Origin: Glycine soja
Taxonomy: Eukaryota; Streptophyta; Magnoliopsida; Fabales; Fabaceae
Reading direction: 5' to 3'
DNA length: 64,000 nt
Assembly: GCF_004193775.1 (NCBI RefSeq)
Contig: NC_041016.1
Span: 35,507,366 to 35,571,365 of the forward strand
The translations under genes and the position numbers were made by a program. The notes beneath the pieces are model-generated. The model searched no databases and had not been told where the DNA came from. It saw only the letters and a list, made by a program, of their open reading frames with translations. This document shows positions 45,323 through 56,668 of the stretch, piece after piece (the stretch's first letter is position 1; each line of letters opens with the position of its first letter).

Positions 45323-45467
45323 TCATGTGTTTATGCGTTATTTGATGAATGTATATCGCAAAAAATTTACCTTCGTTTTCATAGTCAAATTAATGGAGCT
45401 TTCACTTAAAATTGAAATGTCACATTTTATAATTAGTGATATCGTAATGACAAGGTGGGTCATTACA
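43921..45467 (+). repeat. Right part of solo LTR D with simple repeats
   Basis: It holds a direct repeat of about 60 bp (ttttcaagaaaaattatgtt to ttgttattgatg, 43927-43984, repeated 43989-44047), a GATGTT/GATGAT-rich tract (44360-44480), and a TA run of about 25 units (45255-45310). No gene is supported. Confidence 0.7.
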
Positions 45468-45472
45468 AGTTT

Positions 45473-46054
45473 CCTTGTGCCGCCTCTCCACAAAAACATA
45501 TATAAGTCCCTTGTAACCAGTGTCCAATGAACATGTAATCAGAAAACTTAATCCTGTAGCAGCCACTATGCCTTCAATCTCAGGTGTAGGCCTTCCAAAT
45601 TTCTCTACCTTCCTCCCATGAGATGCCTACTTTAACTCAGTATGTTCCTAAAAAAATTGAAATTAATTAGTTCAGGTTAAATGATAAATAGTAATTCAAA
45701 TATTATATAATTCAACAAATGACTACTTGTTCTTCCCAAACTCTGGTAGCTACATGATAAACATAATTCGTCATCACTGATGTATCTTCAAGCCTGCTTG
45801 GAAAACCCTGTGTATCAATACGTACATCATTAGTAACTGGCTCTTGATTCTACTCATGAACCTCGTCAGTTGGAGGATCCACACGGTCAACCTCCTCAAC
45901 AACAGTTGCAACTGCCCATTGTCTAATTGCAGATACTATCGGCCTTTGATGTTGAGGGATTTCTTCCGCATCACCATTCACCACTAACTTGTCTCCCTAA
46001 GACTATTCCTAAAACTCTGCCTGAAACTCGATGCAATCCTCTGGTTCTAACCAT
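45473..46054 (-). pseudogene. PMD2, exon 1 and upstream part of exon 2
   Basis: The minus strand starts at 46054 with MVRTRGLHRVSGRVLG, the same N-terminus as PMD1. Several stops follow in exon 1. The intron lies between about 45735 and 45655. Exon 2 begins near 45650 and holds VEKFGRPTPEIEGIVAA-like sequence and a CSLDTGD-like segment before the break at D. The frame is damaged, so this is a relic. Confidence 0.7.
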
Positions 46055-46079
46055 AATCTACAAATTTAAACAATAATAA

Positions 46080-47085
46080 CAATTAATGTCATCGTTCAAA
46101 TAATACTTGACTTTCATATATCTCGTATAAATTTTTGTCATTATTATATTAATCAAAAACTAACAAATTTCTAAAACCCTATTCTATTATATAGTGTAGT
46201 ATATTTTAATAAATGTAATAACAACATTTAAATTAAAATAAAATGATTAATGTAGCAAACTAAAATATATCATCAAAATCAAACTACAATTTAATTTAAA
46301 ATATTTTATAAGTTGCTATTTAATAATTCATAAATAAATATTTTATTATTTTTAAAATAACTATTTTTATACTTTTATATATTCATAAATCAATATAAAA
46401 ATTCTTTTTTTAAAATTTTTATACTTCACATCACTAATTCTAGTAAACTAAAATATATGATCAAAATCTAAGCACAATTTTTTTTTATTTCTAATAAATG
46501 ACTACTTCATTATTTTACAAATAAGTATTTTAATACCTTTAAATATTTATAACTAAATGATTTTTTTTTATTTTTATACTTCCAAACACTATTTATATAA
46601 ATATTTAATACTATTAGTGTAATAATATTTATACAAGTATATCAATAAAAAACATTTGTCATATACAATATTACCTTTTCTTGTTTAAATAAATTCTAAA
46701 ATATATTTATAAAAAATTGGAAATTTTGATATTTAATTTTTTTTTTATAAATAACTATTTTAAATTTAAAAATTAATTAAATTAGTTATATTTTAAAAAT
46801 AATTAAATAAAAATAAAACTTATACATTTATTTTTTAAATAAAAAAATCTGTAAATTAATTATTTATTGAATAAATTAATTATGAGAAAACAACTTCAAA
46901 AAAATATAATTAATTAAATAAATAACAATTTCAAATAAACAACAATATTTATTTATAAAATAATAAAATAACAACAAAATTAAAAAAAATGAAAATAAAA
47001 ATTAATTAAAATAATAATTTATTAATTAATAAAATAAATAAAAAAGAATTATAAAGATTAGAAATCCATATAATCCACATTTGCA
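46080..47085. other. AT-rich MULE2 right arm and truncated terminal repeat
   Basis: Homologous to 27480-28350 of MULE1 with small indels; no ORF. It ends in gaaatccatataatccac (47061-47078), matching the start of the MULE1 right terminal region, after which the match stops. Confidence 0.65.
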
Positions 47086-47823
47086 CATCATGTTCACTCA
47101 TGCATGACCCTTGCATTTTCCTCTGCAAAAAGGGGGGGGGGGGGGGGAACAAAAAAAACAACAAAAGAGAACAAAAAAAGTCATACCACTTTCTTAATTA
47201 CATGTGTTGGGTACCATGATGATGGCTGTAAACCTACCATGTTCGGATTATACGCCTGTTTCAAAAAAAGAGTGAAAATCATGTGAAACCTAATGCATGG
47301 TTAACTAGGAAAACGATGGTTCTTCGGTCATCTCAATCTCATTTGCCATGCACATCATGAGTATGCCCTAGTCATTTATCTCTATGATAGGTTGCGGAAG
47401 TATTGCCAATCAAATTTTCTTTCCCTCGAATTATGGTGTTGAACCAAGCACATGCTTTTAAGAAAGGTTCATCAAGTCAAGGTCAAGTATGGAAGTAACC
47501 GACTTGCCAAAACTGGGGCAAAAGATGAATCGAGTTACGTCGCTCCTTTGTCCACTAACAACACATGATTTACAAATTTATGACTGTTGATGTCCCTGTT
47601 GCTTCTAATTTCACTTGGACTCTGACAAGATGTAATAAAGAATGTTGTCTGAATTGATTTGACCTTGTGTCCTGTGTAAAATTTGCAATACTTCAACAAT
47701 GCATCATGCACATACATCCATGCTTTTCATTGGTTGCATTGCTCATTGCATTCTTTGCTTGAAAATTGAATTATAATCATTGTTATCAAAAGAAAAGAAC
47801 GCGCTTTATGGCAGCCTTACCAA
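47086..47823 (+). other. Element G leader, no gene
   Basis: Untranslated sequence upstream of the gag relic. A run of 17 or so G lies at 47132-47148, followed by A-rich sequence. No ORF with family features. Confidence 0.5.
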
Positions 47824-48780
47824 ATGCGTGCTAGAGATAGAGTAATGGGTGAAATAGATGAGGTACAAGAACGGATAAAAGCTGACTTGGAGGCTATGAA
47901 AGAGCAAATGGCCACAATGATGGAGGTCATGATGAGCATGAAGAAGATAATGGAGGTCAATGCGGCTGCAGTCGCCGCTACTAGTGTCATTGCTAAGGTG
48001 GACCTGACTCCCCCATCTAGCCTCAACCAAATAAATCATCCAACCTCGGATATGGTAGGTCATGGAGGCAAAGAATTGGGAAGTACGGGCGGCCCCCATT
48101 TTGTGTAAATTCAGAGCAAGCATGCCTTCCTGCCATATGGCTTGCCCCCCAACTTTGCACCACCCAGTGTGGTGCGCCCTCCCGATAAGAATGTCAATTA
48201 CTCCACTCCCGTACTCATCGAGAACCAACAACCTCGATCCGATCATGCATATGTCCCTCAACTCATGGGGGAGACACATGAAATACCCCACCACAATCTA
48301 GCCGACTTTGAGTCTCTCCTTGGATATGCCGCTGAAGGGCAAGCAGTTGGTGGTGTGCCCCTACCAAACACTTTGGAGGGCCCTCAGTTCCTCCAACTAC
48401 CACAACCCTTGCATTTTGTGGCAGGAAGAATCCCTCTTGCTATGGCGGAGAAGGGAAAGTTGGATCATATAGAGGAAAGGCATAGAGCCGTTGAAAGAGG
48501 TGGAAGTTATGCTTTCGCTAACACGGCGGAATTGTGCTTAGTACCTGACATCGCCATCCCTCCAAAGTTCAAGGTGCCCGACTTCAATAAGTACAAGGGG
48601 ACTACTAGCCCCAAGAACCACATGAAGATGTACTGTAGAAAAATGGGGGCATACACAAAAGATGAAAAGTTGTTGATGCATTTCTTCCAGGAAAGTCTTA
48701 CTGGGGCAGTTGTCTCTTGGTACACTAATCTAGAACCTTCCTGAGCCCATTCTTGGAAAGACCTAATGGTTGCCTTCATT
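47824..48780 (+). pseudogene. Ogre-type gag relic
   Basis: One frame from ATG 47824 runs through a coiled-coil start (GEIDEVQERIKADLEAMKEQ), a TAA at 48106-48108, and on through PPNFAPPSVVRPPDKN, FESLLGYAAEGQAVGG, IPPKFKVPDFNKYKGTTSPK, MYCRKMGAYTKDEKLLMHFF and SLTGAVVSWYTNLEPS to a TGA at 48742-48744. The motif SWKDLMVAFIR follows, then another stop. This order is the gag of Ogre/Tat elements. All three stops fit C-to-T changes at Gln or Arg codons. It is inactive. Confidence 0.85.
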
Positions 48781-49018
48781 AGGTAGTATCAGTACAATCT
48801 TGCCTGCCACACAACCAATGCCAAACACCACCCATAACATGAACCAAAACACCAACCAATGAGGGAATTTTCTAGTGAAAAAGCCTGTAGAATTCACCCT
48901 AATTTTGGTGTCATATGCTAACTTGCTCCCATATCTACTTGATAATTCAATGGTAGCCATAACCCCAGCCAAAGTTCCTCAACCTTCATTTTTCTGATCA
49001 CATGACTCAAACGTAACA

Positions 49019-49135
49019 TGTTCTTATCATGGAGGAGTTATGGGGCATTCCATTGAGCATTGCAGGGCCCTGAAGTATAAGGTGCAAAGTCTAATTGACG
49101 CGGGATGGTTGAAATTCAAGGAGAATCGCTTGTGA
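49019..49135 (+). pseudogene. Ogre-type gag/protease junction relic
   Basis: The frame reads C-SYHGGVMGHSIEHC, a variant zinc knuckle, then YKVQSLIDAGWLKFKENRL and a TGA. In Ogre elements this lies between gag and protease. The rest of pol (protease, RT, integrase) does not follow, so a large deletion starts near here. Confidence 0.75.
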
Positions 49136-52100
49136 ATTCTGACGTTGGCAAGCGACACTATACATGGGGAAATTTGAAGGTTGTTGCTAGATGTCTCTAA
49201 ATGGATCCTTAGGATTTTCAAGTTTATGTCATTATTGTAAACCACAGTTACAATGCTAATAATATGGATAAATTTGACATCCTTGTCTCTCATTCTCTCA
49301 CAATTACATCTTTGCTTATTTAACTTCCACTGGAATGTGAGTATAAGTCATTGATTTGTTTGCTCAAGCGACCTGCGCTCCTGAGTTTTGACTTCCAAGT
49401 CTATTTGATCAGAAGCTACTCGTTCTGCACGTTTGGTCGGGGTGTCGTTAAACGACGAGTCAAGTTCGAAACAAAAAAAGAGAGAGAAAAAAGCATTTGA
49501 TTGACTGTGTTTCAAATAAAAGTATAGACATTCATGTGACCTCATTTTGTCATTCTTAAAAGTTATCTTTTGAGAGAAAAGTGAGTTATAAAAAAAGGGA
49601 GTCGTTTGACCTAATCTGTCAATTGAAGATCCTTTCAATGTTTCTCGTCCTTCAAAATCCATTTTTGAGAACCTGCACAATTTCTTTTTGTTCTTCCTTA
49701 CTACAAGGTCACGACGAAAGACAACGATAGGCACCTCAGAGCCCTACACTGGGGCAATGAGAGGCTCCTTCACCATCCTCAAGCAAACCTAGGGGCAGAT
49801 CAAGATTTCTCACCCGTTAGGTTGAAAACCCAAAAGGGCGGCCTAAGCAAAAATTGTGGTTGAAAAAAAATAATAAATAACAATCAGAGGTGTGTTATTA
49901 AGGTTTTGTCCCAAAATCCAGACTACAAAGAGGATCTAGTCAAGATTTGAAATGACACAAGGCCATGTTTCAATATCCCAAACACTAGTTTATCCTTTGC
50001 TACCCCCTCCGACCCAAAGCATGTTGTTTTCTAAAAACAACAACAAAGAAAAATAGAAAAAGCAAAATAGAAGCCCTGAGTGGGAACCACCACTAAACCA
50101 ACAGGAAGAGCAATTCAAACTACATATGTATGAAGTTGGGCAACAATGAAAAGAAAGATTCTGCCAAAGGCGAGTGAAAAAAGAGAGACAAAAGATATCC
50201 AAAAGAAAGGCACAAAAGTGCAATAGATGATTAATGTACAAGACAAAAGGAGTAGAGCCCAACTCAATATAACCCTCAAACACTCTTTGAGCCTGTCTAA
50301 TCCTTTCTTTCATAGCCCTCTTACCCCTAGCATCACTCTATGAGCTTAAATCAAGAAAGTTTCACTTGGTCATACACCAAAGAGTGACAATCCATTGCCA
50401 TCCTTCAAATGGTGAATATGATCGATCCCGAGCCATCTCGCTCGATCTATAGGGGTGCCGCGAGCGTTTAAGTAATTTTGAACGTAATAAATATTTGTTT
50501 GAATTATTACCCTTGAATTGCCCAATCATAACCATGCATGTGCATCTTTGTTGTCCTGTGAGTCAGAGGACAGGAGAAGAGTTGGTCGGTACCACACCAA
50601 GTTCAAGACCAAAGGTAAGCAAAGGTAAGTGGTAGCATAGTCATATTTTACTATGCAATACTATTTTCCTGTATTTGAAGACTTAGGGGCAGGTACGAGC
50701 AGGTACTGGGCCCGTGATCGGCAGGTCGTCGTCTTACGTCCGACTCAAGACGTTAAAGAAGCGCTATTAGGAGGCAGCCTAGTACCTTTTAAATTTCTGC
50801 TTGTTAGTTATTCACCTATGTTTCTTAAGTCATAGTTGAGTATGCCTAGTTTCCTCATAATCCTAGGAATTAAAATAAACAAGCGCAGACCGGGAAGGTA
50901 GCCAAATTTTGCAAAGGATTCTTCAAAAAAAAAAAAAGGAAAAGCAAAAAAATAGTTAAATTTTGACTAAAAGGCCAGGACGCTTTTGGAAAGAAGTGAC
51001 TGCCAGTTTTTCTTTGAAAAAAGGTTTCACCAATCAGAACACAAAAGGTTTTTGAAAAAAAGAAAAAATGTGTATACACCTGAAGGGTGAATGCCGTGAA
51101 AATCTTTCCGAATGCCTAAATGGGCTCGGATGTGTGCATAAATTGATAAAAGAGCATCTTTTGGAAACATTGTGTTGATTTTAAATAGGTAAAATGAACC
51201 CTAAGCCTTAGTGTTACATGGTCACAAAACTTGATGCTTGAGTGTCCACATGGTGCATGCATGGTCAGTTTTGCATAATTTTCTAAATCATCATTGTTAT
51301 ATACGTGTCATGGAAATAATATGGGGCATTCCCTTATCCTTGAACCGCTTGCCAAGCAAATGCTTTGACATACGCCATGTCTTGCCTTCCACAAGCCTTT
51401 TGAGCCAAAACTTCAACCCTCTAGCCATAAACCATGACCCAGGATAGGGATTTTTACCCTTACCCTCGGAAGAAAGAATGAAAGGATCTCCCAAAAAGAA
51501 GTTTCATTTACTGTTAAGTTGTGAATGCGCTTCAAAAAGCAAAGGAAAAAGAGAAAATTTCCAATCAAAGATTGGAGGAAAGAAAAAGAAAAAGAAATTT
51601 CCGATCAAAGATCAGAAGAAAGCAAAAGAAAAAAGAAAGAAAAGAAAATTCCCAATCCAAGATTGGAAGAAAACAAAAAAAATATACAGAAAGGTCTTTG
51701 GGCGATCATGACAAGCAAGAAAGGAAAGAAAGGAAACCATGACTTGCGATACATGAAGCGGTCCCCTTCTTGACTACCAACCAAAATCTTTTGCGCCAGT
51801 GACTCTTTCGCCCCGCGCTAAACAAAAACAAAAAAGGAAAAGGCCGAAACGCCCAAAGCCAAATTTCTCACCAAAAACACCACTCCTGAAAAAGTCTTGT
51901 TGATCCATGATTGTGTGTGTTATCTTTGATTTGATAGGAAATGATTTGCAAAGTCAAGTCATGACATATCTATGGTTCAGAATTAGGATGAAACACTTGC
52001 ATGTGTGAGATTTATACACTTTGAGTGATTTTCTTCTATTTTAGTTGGACCCAGTGTTTCCTCTAAATGATCGTTTAGAAATGAAATGCTAATATCCTAA

Positions 52101-52244
52101 GTCTCATTTGTGGTTGTGAGAAAATTCTATCAGCATGCTTTCCTTCTCCAGTAGACACATTATTTTTCTTCAAAAAATATGTGATGCTCTGATTAGTTTG
52201 GAGGTTTGCTTCTTTGCTAAAACGTGTACGCATTTTAGTAAAAG
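49136..52244 (+). other. Element G 3' non-coding region
   Basis: No conserved coding motif was found in any frame. A phrase typical of legume Ogre 3' regions (gttaggttgaaaacccaaaa, 49817-49836) is present. Lysine-rich frames at 51478-51773 come from purine-rich sequence and are not taken as genes. Confidence 0.55.
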
Positions 52245-53740
52245 AACACCGAGACTACTTTAGTCTCTCCTTTTCGTCATCTAGAGACGGCAAGTCCAAT
52301 GAGATGCAGTGACCAACATGGTCGTCTACACCCTCTGTCGAAGACGCGATATCTATCGACCGAGACTACTTTAGTCTCTCCTTTTCGTCATCTAGAGATG
52401 ACAAGTCTGATGACACGCAGCAACCAACATGGTCGTCTGCACCATTTGTCGAAGATGCGACATCTATCGACCGAGACTACTTTAGTCTCTCCTTTTCATC
52501 ATCCAGAGATGGCAAGTCCGATGACACGCAATGACCAACATGGTCATCTGCACCCTTTGTCAAGACTCGATGTCTATCGACTGAGACTACTTTAGTCTCA
52601 CCTTTGTCATCCAGAGACGGCAAGTCCAATGACACGCGGAGACACCTCATGGTTATCCACACCTTTGTCATCCAGAGATGGCAAGTCCGATGACACACAG
52701 AGACACCTCATGGTTATCCGCACCTTTGTCATCCAGAGACGACAAGTTCGATGACACGCGGAGATACCTCATGGTTATTCGCACCTTTGTCATCCAGAGA
52801 CGGCAAGTCTAATGACACACAGAGACACCTCATGGTTATCCATACCTTTGTCATCCAGAGACGGCAAGTCCAATGACACGCGGGGACACCTCATGGTTAT
52901 CCACACCTTTGCCATCCAGAGACGGCAAGTCTGATGAGACGCGAAGACACCTCATGGTTATCCGCACCTTCGTCAACCAGAGGCAAGCGAGCCCGCTGAC
53001 ACGCAGAGACCAATATGGTCATCTACTCCCTTTGTCGAAGACTCGATGTTTATCAACCAAGACTACTTTAGTCTCACCTTTGTCATCTAGAGACGGCAAG
53101 TCCGATGACACGCAGAGACACCTCATGGTTATTCGCACCTTCGTCAACTAGAGGCAAGCGAGCCTGTTGACACGAAGAGACCAATATGGCCATCTGCTCC
53201 CTTTGTCAAAGACTCGATGTCTATCGATCGAGACTACTTTAGTCTCACCTTTGTCATCTAGAGACGGCAAGTCCGATGACACGAGGAGACACCTCATGGT
53301 TATCCGCACCTTCGTCAACCAGAGGCAAGTGAACTCGTTGACACACAGAAACCAATGTAGTCATCTGCATCTTTTCATCGAAGACTCAACATCTATCGGC
53401 CGAGACTACTTTAGTCTCCACCCTGTCATCCAGAGACAAACAAGTTTGATGACACGTAGAGACAATATCATGGTCATTCGCACCTTTGTCATCCAAAGAC
53501 GGCAAATCTGATGACAAGCAGAGACACCTCATGGTTATTCACACCTTTGTCATCCAGTGACGGCAAGTCTAGTGACACACGGAGACACCTCATGGTTATC
53601 TACACCTTTGTCAACCAAAGGCAAGCGAGCCCATTGACACGCAGAGAGGTCATCTGCTCCCTTTGTCGAAGACTCGATGTCTATCGACCGAGACTACTTT
53701 AGTCTCCACCCTGCCATCCAGAGACGAGCAAGTCCGATGG
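52245..53740 (+). repeat. Minisatellite array 1 of element G
   Basis: Two related unit sizes alternate. A unit of about 111 bp begins gagactactttagtctc and contains tcgaagac...atctatcgaccga. A unit of about 61 bp contains acacctcatggttatc and gtcatccagagacggcaagt. The starts of the long units are near 52252, 52361, 52472 and 52580; short units follow to about 52980, then mixed higher-order units to 53740. Confidence 0.9.
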
Positions 53741-53744
53741 CATG

Positions 53745-54062
53745 TGGAGACAGATTATGATCATTTGCATTTCAAAGACGACAAATGTCTTCAGTCATTG
53801 CATGCTTTCAAAAGGCAACAATGACCATCATTTGCATTTCGAAGATGACAAAGTCTTCAGTCATTGCATGCTTTCAAAAGGCGACAATGACCATCATTTG
53901 CATTTGGAGGACAACAATGTCTTCAGTCATTGCATGCTTTCAAAAGGTAACAATGACCTTCATTTTCATTTCGAAGACGACAATGTCTTCAGTCATTGCA
54001 TGCTTTCAAAAGGCGACAATGACCACCATTTGCATTTCGAAGACGACAATGTCTTCATCTCA
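53745..54062 (+). repeat. Minisatellite array 2 of element G, 66-bp units
   Basis: Five copies of a 66-bp unit (tcttcagtcattgcatgctt, then caatgaccatcatttgcatt) start at about 53788, 53853, 53920, 53986 and 54052. Because 66 is a multiple of three, one frame stays open through the array, which is expected from periodicity alone. Confidence 0.9.
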
Positions 54063-54360
54063 AAAAAATTTTGACATCTTTTGTCCATGTGCTTCATAGG
54101 ACTTGACGTCCTCTGTTTCGATGCTTTTTTAAATAAAAAATTATAAAAATAAATATATATAGAAAAAAAATTAAAGAAAAGAGGAACTTCAATGAAATTA
54201 GTGGTCACAGGTTTCACTGCTCGGACTTCCGTTTGTGGTCAGTCGGGTGGAAGTTCAGCTCGAATGAAAGTAGTGTCTTATCTTTACTTTCTTTTTATCT
54301 TGAATTGAAATGCTCATTGCCGCACAATCCGTAAAGTTTCGTGACGTTTCAGAAGGAAAT

Positions 54361-54374
54361 GAAAAAAGGGGGGG
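54361..54374 (+). promoter_or_regulatory. Putative polypurine tract of element G
   Basis: The tract gaaaaaaggggggg lies directly before a TG (54375) that would start the LTR. The solo LTR relative starts differently (TGTCATACC), so the assignment is tentative. Confidence 0.5.
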
Positions 54375-54789
54375 TGAACTGATCAATTTGGGGGTACCCT
54401 CAGGAAACTTCATTAGTAAGCAACCAACTCGCCTGGGCGAGCTGGACGGCAAGCTTCTCTCCTATTTTGGCTATAAAAGGTGCATGGGAGGCTAAGGGAA
54501 GGGGTGTTTAGCACCCTGGGCAAGCATATTTCACTTAAAATTAGTGAAAAGAAGGAGAAAAATCAAGACCGAGGCGCTTCCGTAACGTTTCTATGATCAA
54601 TTTCGTGAACATTCTTTGCCGTTCTTCATTCATTCTTCATCGTTCATTGATCTTCAACCGGTTAGTTTTTTATTTTGAAGCTTTGAATTCATTCTATGCA
54701 CCCTTAGGGATCCATTCTTGCTTTGTATGTTTTCCTCTTCATTCTTCTACTTTCGTTATTCTTTTCTTTCGTTTTAAGTGAGTTTAGAC

Positions 54790-54965
54790 CGAACGTTTAA
54801 GTCGTAATCTCACTTAATCAATGTTTAAATGAATTTCAACCGATCGTTTGTGTTGTAATCACGTTTAATCGCCTTTAAAATAAAATTCAACTGATCATTT
54901 GTGTTATAATCTCGTTTAATCACTGTTAAAATAAAATTCAAAAGATTGTTCATGCCATAACCTCG
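54790..54965 (+). repeat. Short tandem repeat in the G LTR
   Basis: About three units of 55-60 bp (atttcaaccgatcgtttgtg, then tgtaatcacgtttaatc) with substitutions. Confidence 0.7.
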
Positions 54966-55304
54966 ATTAAATAAAAAAAGTAATAAAATAATAAAATAAG
55001 TTCCAATCGGACATTTTACTTTGAAAGTTCTTTTAAAAGAGTTGATAAATAACCTAGTGAAACTAAGGCTAAAATCAACTCACAAATCAAGCTTTGTCCG
55101 CGAAAAGGTCATTTGAAATTGTTTTAAGGTCCAACGCCTCAAATGGTCCTCTTTGCTTTTATCGGTTAAAATGGACCATTCAAAAGTATAAAATCAACAC
55201 ACCGCATAACTTTAGTTCTTAAAGAACTACGTAGGTTTGATTTCCTCACCGTAATTGAGAATACATAGGAGCAAAAGCCCGACTTTTGTCGACCCCAAAA
55301 AGGG

Positions 55305-55705
55305 AGAGAATGTTAAAGGTCCAACGCCTTAACGTTTCTCTTCTTCCATAAAAATCAAGAGATCGTTAAAGGTCCGACGCCTTAACGATTCTCTCCTTTC
55401 AAAATCAAGAGATTATTAAAGGTCCAACACCTTAACTTTTCTCTCTTTTCAAAAACCAAGAGATCGTTAAAGGTCCAACGCCTTAACGTTTCTCTCCTTT
55501 TGAAAACAAGAGATCGTTAAAGGTCCAACGCCTTAATGTTTCTCTCTTTTCAAAAATCAAGAGATCGTCCAAAAGGGTCCAGCGCCATAGTGATTCTCTC
55601 TGTTAAAAAAATCAAGAGATCGTTCAAAGGGTCCAGTGCCTTAAGGATTCTCTCCTTTCAGGAATCAAAAGATCGTTTAAAGGTCCAACGCCTTAAATGA
55701 CTTTT
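55305..55705 (+). repeat. Hairpin-unit tandem array in the G LTR
   Basis: Eight units of 49-56 bp share gagatcgttaaaggtccaac and gccttaacg. Each unit can pair cgttaa(a)gg with ccttaacg around a short loop. The solo LTR at 22095-22190 has two such units. Confidence 0.88.
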
Positions 55706-55826
55706 GTTTGGTTAAAATCAATCTTGCGAAAAAGATAAAAACAACTTAACCAACGTTTAGTTCTTAGAGAACTACGTAGGTCTGATTTCCTCATCACAAT
55801 TGCGGATACGTAGGAGTGAGGGAAAC

Positions 55827-56654
55827 TGATGCAATCCTACCCCCAAGGGTATTGGATAGAAGACTACAAGAGGATTGGGCTAGAGCTACTAAAGAATGCC
55901 CTAGGGTTCTCATGAACCTTAGGGTATATTTTTTAGCCCATGGGTCAAGGTTGGATCCACTCTTTTTTGTAAGTATTAGAATAGGTTTTTCCTTCTTTTG
56001 GGCCTTGTATTTTGGTCATTCTAGTAGTATAGGATGTTAGCCTTGTATCCCAGGGCATTTTGAGTAGTCTTTGTAGTAGGGACTTTTTTTTTTTGTCTTT
56101 TCATGTATTTTGTTAAGGAGGTGAGCTTAGTTTTTAGATGGGTGTGTGTAGCTAAGCTCTAGCTTTTCAAGGAAGCTTCTCAAGGAGGTGAGCTTAGTTT
56201 TTAGATGGGTGTGTGTAGCTAAGCTCTAGCTTCTCAAGGAAGTTTTCTCAAATAAGCTTCTCAAGGAAGTTTTCTTAAGAAAGCTTCTCAAGGAAGCTAC
56301 CTAGTCTATAAATAGAAGCATGTGTAACACTTGTTGTAACTTTGATGAATGAGAGTCTTGTGAGACATAACTCAAAGTTCAACTTCTCTCCCTTTTTTCT
56401 TCCTTCAATTTCGTGCTCCCCCCTCTCTCTTTCTCTCCCTCCATTGAAGCATCCTCTGCAAGCTTCTTATCCAAGGCTCATCTTGGTGGTAAAGCTCCTT
56501 CTTCCATGGCTTATTCCCTCGTGGATAGCGCCTCCTCTCACCTCTTCTCCTTTGTCTTTCGCTGCATCTCCATGGTGGAAAATCACCATTAAAGGACCTC
56601 ATTGAAGCTCAAAGATCCAGCCTCCATAGAAGCCCCACAAGCAAGCTTCCATCA
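55827..56654 (+). repeat. 5' LTR of element H
   Basis: Starts TGATGCAATCC and ends CTTCCATCA. TATA box tataaata at 56307-56314. It contains internal repeats of agcttctcaagga and a duplicated segment aggtgagcttagtttttaga. I count roughly twenty differences from the 3' LTR. Confidence 0.93.
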
Positions 56655-56656
56655 AG

Positions 56657-56668
56657 TGGTATCAGAGC
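56657..56668 (+). promoter_or_regulatory. Primer binding site of element H (initiator tRNA-Met)
   Basis: tggtatcagagc, two bases after the 5' LTR. Confidence 0.92.

Larger units (their letters stand above)
30106..45467 (+). mobile_element. Solo LTR D (about 2.67 kb without nested insertions)
   Basis: The unit starts TGTAACACCCT at 30106 and ends GGGTCATTACA at 45467. Perfect 5-bp duplications agttt (30101-30105 and 45468-45472) flank it, and the PMD2 exon joins across it. Once E is removed it has no coding content and no primer site, so it is a solo LTR of a long-LTR gypsy family. It shares phrases with E (for instance aaccgttggat) in the same orientation. Confidence 0.88.
28755..47085 (-). 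mobile_element. MULE2: non-autonomous Mutator-like element carrying part of a PMD gene
   Basis: The left terminus (ggattttcttcctacacc) and subterminal ATACGGATT repeats (28910-29145) match MULE1. PMD exon 2 (minus) follows at 30100-29640, is split by the D/E/F insertions, and resumes at 45660-45473 with exon 1 at 46054-45735. The AT-rich right arm ends in a truncated terminal repeat near 47085. No transposase and no PMD exons 3-4 are present. Without D, E and F the element is about 3 kb. Confidence 0.75.

Noticed and set aside
45107..45409. Frames with long Tyr-Ile repeats
   Set aside because: Produced by the TA microsatellite in solo LTR D.
30106..45467. D and E as full-length retrotransposons with SIRE1-like internal regions
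   Set aside because: After removing F and E nothing codes, and no primer site or second LTR of D or E is present; the single TG...CA units with duplications fit solo LTRs.
47132..47148. G run as a polypurine tract or regulatory G-quadruplex
   Set aside because: A homopolymer of this length is prone to sequencing error and is not followed by an LTR start.
51478..51773. Lysine-rich frames of 73-82 codons in three frames
   Set aside because: All three frames of a purine-rich tract are open; no conserved motif.
52299..53511. Several Arg/Ser-rich frames of 90-114 codons
   Set aside because: Frames through the minisatellite; no family features and no start context.
52245..53740. CRISPR-like repeat array
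   Set aside because: Units are contiguous minisatellites without unique spacers, in a plant retroelement.
53742..54074. Open frame of 110 codons with 22-residue repeats
   Set aside because: The open frame follows from the 66-bp period of the minisatellite; other frames are open too.
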